Below are positions 8,201-11,441 of a DNA stretch of 11,441 nucleotides, in pieces. The notes beneath the pieces were generated by a model. The model was given only the letters and a program-made list of their open reading frames with translations, was not told where the DNA came from and made no database searches. The DNA is from JBCDGZ01 sp038750655. Its GTDB lineage: Bacteria; Bacteroidota; Bacteroidia; Chitinophagales; Saprospiraceae. Location of the stretch: assembly GCA_038750655.1 (NCBI GenBank), contig JBCDGZ010000191.1:1-11441 (forward strand). Reading direction: 5' to 3'. The stretch's first letter is position 1, and the number at the start of each line of letters is the position of its first letter. The position numbers and the translations under genes are program-made.

Positions 8201-8580
8201 GGCTGGTGCGAGACAGCCGCTATCGCTTTTATTACATCACCGAAGAGGCCAAGCTCTACGAGGGCTACTACGACCGGGCTGGCAATTTCCAGCATGGGGT
8301 AGCGGTGGTGCAGTCGGACGGTCGCTGGGGTATTATCAACCAAAAGGGTATGGAAATTATCCCTCCTAAATACGATAAAATCGAAGATTTTCAGGATGGC
8401 TACGCCAAGGTACGCATCAAGGGTTTTTCTGGCTTGACCAACCTGCAGGGTGAACTAATTGTACAGCCGACCTATGAGTACATCAGCTACGCCGGGGAAG
8501 GCCTCTTTCGGGTGGAGCAGGGCGATAAGATCGGCTATTTTGATAGTGAAGGGAAGTGGGTGTGGAGCCTGAGCGAATAA
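5251..8580 (+). CDS. Giant exported WG-repeat protein
   Basis: The 1109-residue product starts with a good Sec signal peptide: MRTG, then a hydrophobic core (about 5-14) and a probable cleavage site after ASA at about residue 19. The signal peptide supports the ATG at 5251. The rest is a chain of about 29 WG-type beta repeats of about 34 residues, each of the form 'xWGxIDxxGxxxIPxxYDxIxxFxxGxAxVxxx'. The first begins near K30-W31-G32. Repeats in the N-terminal half are degenerate. A stretch at about 380-603 carries longer insertions, including an aromatic and charged segment at about 470-490. From about 604, opened by a CxxC pair (C604, C607), about 14 more regular repeats run to the C-terminus. 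No membrane anchor or C-terminal sorting domain is seen, so the product is probably periplasmic or secreted. WG-repeat proteins are poorly characterised; binding or scaffold roles are guesses. It runs convergently into nspC, with only 15 bases between the stops. Confidence 0.93.
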   Translation: MRTGLLLFCLTTLCCWASAQQYFPVKVNKKWGMMDANGQVILEPIYDAIGEFKQYGYAVMQRAGQVGLLNRSGEEIVRPLYEDIKILDSTLIAVMEQERWQVINIRGELILESGYERVQVWDGGFLGFMIDGKWGMANAQGERISDPRYDEIKLLQPGYFSIRNEEYYGLLSAEGELIITPSCNEVRIYNDNFFLFRMEEHWGAVSRGGDQLLPAEYESMVAISDNFIKLVADRKVQLFSIAAQMAITQLGAYDNFYPFDASSVLGKKNRQLGLLDSRGDRLLTVKYNEIQAYNERLYRARYQNRWGLVAAGDEVLVPFEYDYIAPTGKQICIAKKGDRFGIINVKGEELVPFDYDRIELEDNKANAYLDEALTLYFFNKEGELIDESQFEQFFTIRIGGKRNRVNGSRNNFIRLDNNYQLKNFEWFYSPQEDRWGLRRLDDGTVHLEPSFDWIRIERNLGFTIVGLEKYEYYDFEWTKFRFEMVYGLVNNEKGLLVTHMNLWDVRLSDFDKGYPTARCVFSNGRHGLINRIGKIIKKDYAYIGGFHNGVARMSIKGRLSGSFKKNSRGLQDLDIYLNTLMSPYFMMDYTLYDQDFEEKAQLTCEDCKWGYIDTAGFIAVSPNYNFAQDFVNDVGIVQYKDKWGLVDRTGRELIPCNYDGLHFLENTDNTIIRIYNEEKKYGLIDTLGQVRVNLVYDAIGAFSDGRLAVKRNGLWGFVDKYGREVIPCRFRRVKNFSEGYAAVQLGRFWGFIDKQGDTAIDFQYKRLGNFKEGLAWVSTTKGTGYIGIEGQMVIPPKFKKGFDFEGQVARVIVNGKYGLIDKRGNFVLSPRYSKIEAFDKKGLAIVTYSGQRIRYGLMNKRGRVITGKKFKKIRPFKEGLAMVKFKDAYGYIDYGGRLVIDNIYSKAGDFSEGRAAVQRNGLCGYIDSNGDEVVELEYSKCLDFTGGKAVVYKGYRQGGIIDLNGNYVIEPSINRLYGFTEGRGLVRDSRYRFYYITEEAKLYEGYYDRAGNFQHGVAVVQSDGRWGIINQKGMEIIPPKYDKIEDFQDGYAKVRIKGFSGLTNLQGELIVQPTYEYISYAGEGLFRVEQGDKIGYFDSEGKWVWSLSE

Positions 8581-8595
8581 TTTCCGAACAAAGGC

Positions 8596-9735
8596 TTAAG
8601 ACAAGCGCCCTTTGAAATCTTCGTAGCCAAATTCTCGAACAACTTTCAGTTGATCCTCTTGGGTCCAAATCGCAATAGCGGGGTGCTTGACGCCGTTGAA
8701 CATGGTGGTTTTGACCATTGTATAATGGATCATATCTTCAAAAATCAACCGATCACCAACCGCTAATTCTTGATCAAAACTGTATTCATACATAAAATCT
8801 CCGGCGAGGCAGCTCATGCCGCCGATGCGATAGCGGTGAGGCCCTTCTTGGTTGTCTCTGGCTCCGCGAATGGCCGGGCGGTAGGGCATTTCCAAGGTGT
8901 CGGGCATGTGGGCAGTGAAGGAAACATCGACGATGGCCGTCCGGATGTTCTTATTTTCAACAATATCTAAAATAGTAGCTAGTAAGAAGCCAGTCTCCCA
9001 GGCAATGGCGCTGCCGGACTCAAGAATGACTTGAAGCTGATGGCGCTGACGAAAATCTTGGAGCAAAGCAATCAGATGCTCCACATCGTAGCCCTTACGG
9101 GTCATCAGGTGACCTCCCCCCATATTGACCCACTTCATCTGGGGCAGCCAGTGCGCAAAACGCTCTTCGAATGCCTTGAGCGTATCTCCCAAATCCTTAC
9201 TGCTAGACTCGCATAAAGTATGAAAATGCAGTCCCTCAATAGCCTTCGGCAGCGCCCTCGGCAGATTCTCCGCCAATTCCCCCAGGCGAGAACCTGGAGC
9301 GCAGGGATTGTACAGGGCCGTCTCCACCACCGAATACTCCGGATTGACCCGCAGCCCGCAAGAAACCCGCCCCGCATAAGCTTTTACTTGCTCCTCAAAG
9401 CGCCGAAACTGACTTAAGGAATTGAAGGTAAGATGACTGCTCAATTGCAACATTTGCTCAAACTCCTCCGGCAGATAGGCCGGCGAGTAGCTGTGCGCCC
9501 GTACGCCCATCTCCTCGTAGCAAAGCCGTGCCTCGTTCAGCGAGCTGGCCGTCGCGCCCGGCAAGTACTCCCGCACAATCGGAAAAGCTGACCACATCGC
9601 AAAACCCTTGAAAGCTAGGATGATGCTTACCCCCGCTTCCTCCTGCACCCGCCGGATCAGCTCCAGATTACGGCGCAGCAGTGGTTCTTCCAGCACAAAA
9701 GCGGGCGAGGGAATCCGTTGAATATCTACGGCCAT
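8596..9735 (-). CDS. nspC: Carboxynorspermidine decarboxylase
   Basis: This 379-residue PLP enzyme of the alanine-racemase-like (fold type III) barrel family removes CO2 from carboxynorspermidine or carboxyspermidine to give norspermidine or spermidine. Visible landmarks are the PLP-lysine motif LAFKGF with K43 near the N-terminus, HFHTLCE at 170-176, the glycine-rich phosphate-binding turn NMGGGHL at 204-210, ESGSA at 239-243, and the catalytic-cysteine region GGMSCLAGD with C309. Length and motif order match NspC/CASDC rather than ornithine or diaminopimelate decarboxylase. Its ATG overlaps the stop of the upstream dehydrogenase gene by one base (TGATG), so the two steps are translationally coupled. 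In Bacteroidota this pair commonly serves spermidine synthesis from putrescine; which triamine is made here cannot be told from sequence. The product should be cytosolic. Confidence 0.95.
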   Translation of the reverse strand: MAVDIQRIPSPAFVLEEPLLRRNLELIRRVQEEAGVSIILAFKGFAMWSAFPIVREYLPGATASSLNEARLCYEEMGVRAHSYSPAYLPEEFEQMLQLSSHLTFNSLSQFRRFEEQVKAYAGRVSCGLRVNPEYSVVETALYNPCAPGSRLGELAENLPRALPKAIEGLHFHTLCESSSKDLGDTLKAFEERFAHWLPQMKWVNMGGGHLMTRKGYDVEHLIALLQDFRQRHQLQVILESGSAIAWETGFLLATILDIVENKNIRTAIVDVSFTAHMPDTLEMPYRPAIRGARDNQEGPHRYRIGGMSCLAGDFMYEYSFDQELAVGDRLIFEDMIHYTMVKTTMFNGVKHPAIAIWTQEDQLKVVREFGYEDFKGRLS

Positions 9736-10940
9736 CAGAGTTCGAGATCGAGGTCAAACTGTTCCTGCCAGCTCAACCCGCTGGGGCCGAGCAAATCGAG
9801 GAAAGGATCAGGATCGAACTGCTCGACGTTAAAAACGCCTTGGCCGCCCCATTTGCCCGTTAGGAGCATCATCGCACCGAGCATAGCGGGTACGCCAGTG
9901 GTGTAGGAAACACCCTGGGCACCAGTTTCGTCGTAGGCCGCCTGATGGCTACAGTTGTTCCAGATGTAGTAGGTCTGCTCCTTGCCGTCCTTGATGCCTC
10001 GGATGCGGCAGCCGATGGACGTTTCGCCAACGTAGTTTTCCCCCAGATCACCGGGGTCGGGGAGGACGGCCTTTAGGAATTGCAGCGGGACGATCTGCTG
10101 GCCTTGGTATTCAACCGGCTCTATTCCGGCCATACCGATGTTTTGGATGACGCGCAGGTGGGTCAGGTATTCATCGCCGAAGGTCATCCAGAAGCGGGCG
10201 CGCTTGATGCTGGGGTAGTGTTTGACCAGCGACTCCAGTTCTTCGTGGTAGAGCAGGTAGGAGGGGCGGGGGCCGATATTGGGGTAATTGAGCACCTTGC
10301 GGAATTCGAAGGGCTGCGTTTCTACCCATTGGCCATTTTCGTAGTAGCGGCCGTTTTGGGTGATTTCGCGGATATTGATTTCGGGGTTGAAGTTGGTGGC
10401 AAAGGCTTTGCCATGATCCCCGCCGTTACAATCTACGATGTCGAGGTAGTGGATTTCGTCGAAGTGGTGTTTGGCCGCTCTAGCGGTAAAGATGCCGGTG
10501 ACGCCGGGATCGAAGCCGCAGCCCAGAATGGCGCAGAGGCCCGCCTCGCGAAAGCGGTCGTGGTAGGCCCATTGCCAGCTGTATTCAAACTTGGCTTCCT
10601 CCTTGGGTTCGTAGTTGGCGGTATCGAGGTAGTGGACGCCCGTTTGGAGGCAGGCCTCCATGATGGTGAGGTCTTGGTAGGGGAGAGCGACGTGGAGGAC
10701 CAGCTCGGGTTGAAAGGATTGAATGAGGGCCACCAGTTGGGGAACATTTTCGGCATCGACCTGAGCAGTTTGCAGGTGCTGGTGGCCGGTGGCTTTTTGG
10801 ACATCAGCTACAATTTCTTCGCACTTGGAGCGGGTGCGACTGGCCAGCAGAATATTTGAAAATACCTCCGGGTGTTGTGCGCATTTATGGGTGACAACGC
10901 GGCCTACGCCTCCGGCACCGATGATCATTAGTTTTGCCAT
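9735..10940 (-). CDS. Carboxynorspermidine/carboxyspermidine dehydrogenase (saccharopine dehydrogenase family)
   Basis: This is a 401-residue cytosolic oxidoreductase. The N-terminus carries a Rossmann motif, GAGGVG, at 8-13, and SRTRSKC at 34-40 fits binding of the NADPH adenosine phosphate. Central family motifs are LHVALPYQD (82-90), HYLDTANYEP (103-112) and GCGFDPGVTG (140-149). YTTGVPAMLGA (346-356) lies near the C-terminus. The enzyme condenses L-aspartate beta-semialdehyde with 1,3-diaminopropane or putrescine and reduces the Schiff base to carboxynorspermidine or carboxyspermidine. Assignment over lysine-pathway saccharopine dehydrogenase rests on the overall family resemblance and on the directly coupled nspC, its known metabolic partner. 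No gene for making the diamine is in the window, so that must come from elsewhere. The ATG at 10940 gives the glycine motif at the normal distance from the start. A candidate -7 box lies 37 bases upstream. Confidence 0.93.
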   Translation of the reverse strand: MAKLMIIGAGGVGRVVTHKCAQHPEVFSNILLASRTRSKCEEIVADVQKATGHQHLQTAQVDAENVPQLVALIQSFQPELVLHVALPYQDLTIMEACLQTGVHYLDTANYEPKEEAKFEYSWQWAYHDRFREAGLCAILGCGFDPGVTGIFTARAAKHHFDEIHYLDIVDCNGGDHGKAFATNFNPEINIREITQNGRYYENGQWVETQPFEFRKVLNYPNIGPRPSYLLYHEELESLVKHYPSIKRARFWMTFGDEYLTHLRVIQNIGMAGIEPVEYQGQQIVPLQFLKAVLPDPGDLGENYVGETSIGCRIRGIKDGKEQTYYIWNNCSHQAAYDETGAQGVSYTTGVPAMLGAMMLLTGKWGGQGVFNVEQFDPDPFLDLLGPSGLSWQEQFDLDLEL

Positions 10941-11261
10941 AGACTATAATTACTCAATTAGCGATCGTTTTTGCTGGCAAAAATAATTAAAGCTCTGGGT
11001 TTTTCTCATAAAAAATAGCGGCTGGATTGGTAAAACCACTGCACCGTAGAATAACTGGCGAGATGCTATTTGGAGTGGAATAAAAAATATGGAAAAAATA
11101 TTTTGGCCATACAATATTTAGCGATTCCCAACTGTTTAATAGTCAACTCCTTCACGAAAACATATAGATGTAGCACCATTTTTACAAGAACGTATTTACT
11201 TTTTACTTCTTAATTCCATAAAACAATCGTGCTATGTCCGGAAACAACTCAGTCCAGGTTT
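10941..11261. other. Intergenic region upstream of the polyamine operon
   Basis: About 320 AT-rich bases with no credible reading frame of useful length on either strand, no tRNA-like or rRNA-like sequence, and no strong terminator hairpin. Apart from the candidate -7 box at 10978-10985, I see nothing in it that can be named. Confidence 0.6.
10978..10985 (-). promoter_or_regulatory. Candidate Bacteroidota -7 promoter box for the polyamine operon
   Basis: The minus strand reads TATTTTTG here, which fits the TAnnTTTG -7 consensus of the Bacteroidota primary sigma factor. It lies 37 bases upstream of the dehydrogenase ATG at 10940, a sensible leader length. I do not see a TTG -33 element at the usual spacing upstream, so this is a half-supported site. 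Confidence 0.3.
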
Positions 11262-11441
11262 CTAATACAATTTCTGATCAACAATATTCCGATACTTCTT
11301 GTTCCTTTGGCCTAAAATCCAGGGGACCCTAAAAGCGATTTCACCCCAAAAACCATAACCCCCCATTCCCCCAAAGCTACCCCCTTTATCCCAAAAAACT
11401 ACCCCAACATCCCAAAACCGATGTTTTTTACCCCCCAGTTC
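11262..11441 (-). other. Open frame entering from the right edge, doubtful coding
   Basis: On the minus strand one frame is open from the right edge for 59 codons to a TAG at 11262-11264. Its first part is low-complexity, rich in G, F and W (for example GGSFGGMGGYGFWGE), because it is translated from the G-run tract described separately. The last part reads RVPWILGQRNKKYRNIVDQ and looks less repetitive. It could be the C-terminal end of a gene lying outside the window. G-runs without TA-rich stops also produce open frames by chance, so I lean towards non-coding or a degenerate repeat. Confidence 0.25.
11344..11436 (-). repeat. C-run/G-run degenerate tandem tract with G-quadruplex pattern
   Basis: The plus strand has eight C-runs of three to six bases, at 11344-11347, 11359-11364, 11368-11372, 11380-11384, 11390-11392, 11402-11405, 11411-11413 and 11431-11436. 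They are separated mainly by A/T-rich spacers such as CAAAAA and CTTTAT. On the minus strand this is a loose repeat of the form TTTTGGGATnnnGGGGTAG with unit length near 19-23 bases. The four runs from 11359 to 11392, with loops of 3, 7 and 5 bases, satisfy the usual G3+N1-7 quadruplex rule on the minus strand. The role is unknown. Confidence 0.6.

Noticed and set aside
8585..8615. AAAGG...CCTTT as a terminator between the WG gene and nspC
   Set aside because: Only about five pairs form, there is no T-tract, and most of it lies within nspC codons.
10080..10859. A 259-codon plus-strand frame inside the polyamine dehydrogenase gene
   Set aside because: It is antisense to a well-recognised enzyme, has V/E/G/A-rich composition typical of a complementary-strand shadow, and shows no domain.

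Overview
The window looks like a chromosomal segment of a free-living Bacteroidota bacterium, possibly of the Saprospiria (Lewinella/Haliscomenobacter-like). This is inferred from gene content: a secreted giant WG-repeat protein, the carboxy(nor)spermidine route to polyamines, a YdeI/OmpD-associated protein, few visible Shine-Dalgarno sequences and one candidate TAnnTTTG-type -7 box. No rRNA or marker gene is present to prove the taxonomy. Coding regions from about 740 to 10940 are GC-rich or balanced. The left end (1-730) and the right end (about 10960-11441) are visibly AT-richer.

Layout, left to right. (1) 1-577, minus: the N-terminal 192 residues of a P-loop NTPase with a predicted membrane segment, cut by the window edge. 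(2) 738-3987, minus: a compact two-gene gluconate module. One gene encodes a gluconokinase fused to 6-phosphogluconate dehydrogenase; one base after its stop codon the GntP-type gluconate permease begins. (3) 4022-4942, minus: a YdeI/OmpD-associated protein and, 3 bases upstream of it, a small TerB-like helical protein. (4) 4943-5250: a divergent intergenic region with a GC-rich hairpin just ahead of the next gene. (5) 5251-8580, plus: a 1109-residue exported protein built of about 29 WG-type repeats. (6) 8596-10940, minus and convergent with the WG gene: carboxynorspermidine decarboxylase (nspC) and, overlapping it by one base, the carboxynorspermidine/carboxyspermidine dehydrogenase. (7) 10941-11441: a long gene-poor stretch ending in C-runs (G-runs on the minus strand) that fit a G-quadruplex pattern and carry an open but unconvincing reading frame.

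How the genes work together. GntP imports gluconate, the kinase domain makes 6-phosphogluconate, and the dehydrogenase domain decarboxylates it oxidatively to ribulose 5-phosphate, so two genes connect external gluconate to the pentose phosphate pathway. The two polyamine genes form consecutive steps: NADPH-dependent condensation of a diamine with aspartate semialdehyde, then PLP-dependent decarboxylation to norspermidine or spermidine. I see no CRISPR array, transposase, tRNA or rRNA. The strongest unusual points are the GntK-Gnd fusion, the large degenerate WG-repeat protein with its hairpin leader, the truncated membrane NTPase in AT-rich DNA, and the C-run tract at the right edge. None of these is proven to be a new system.
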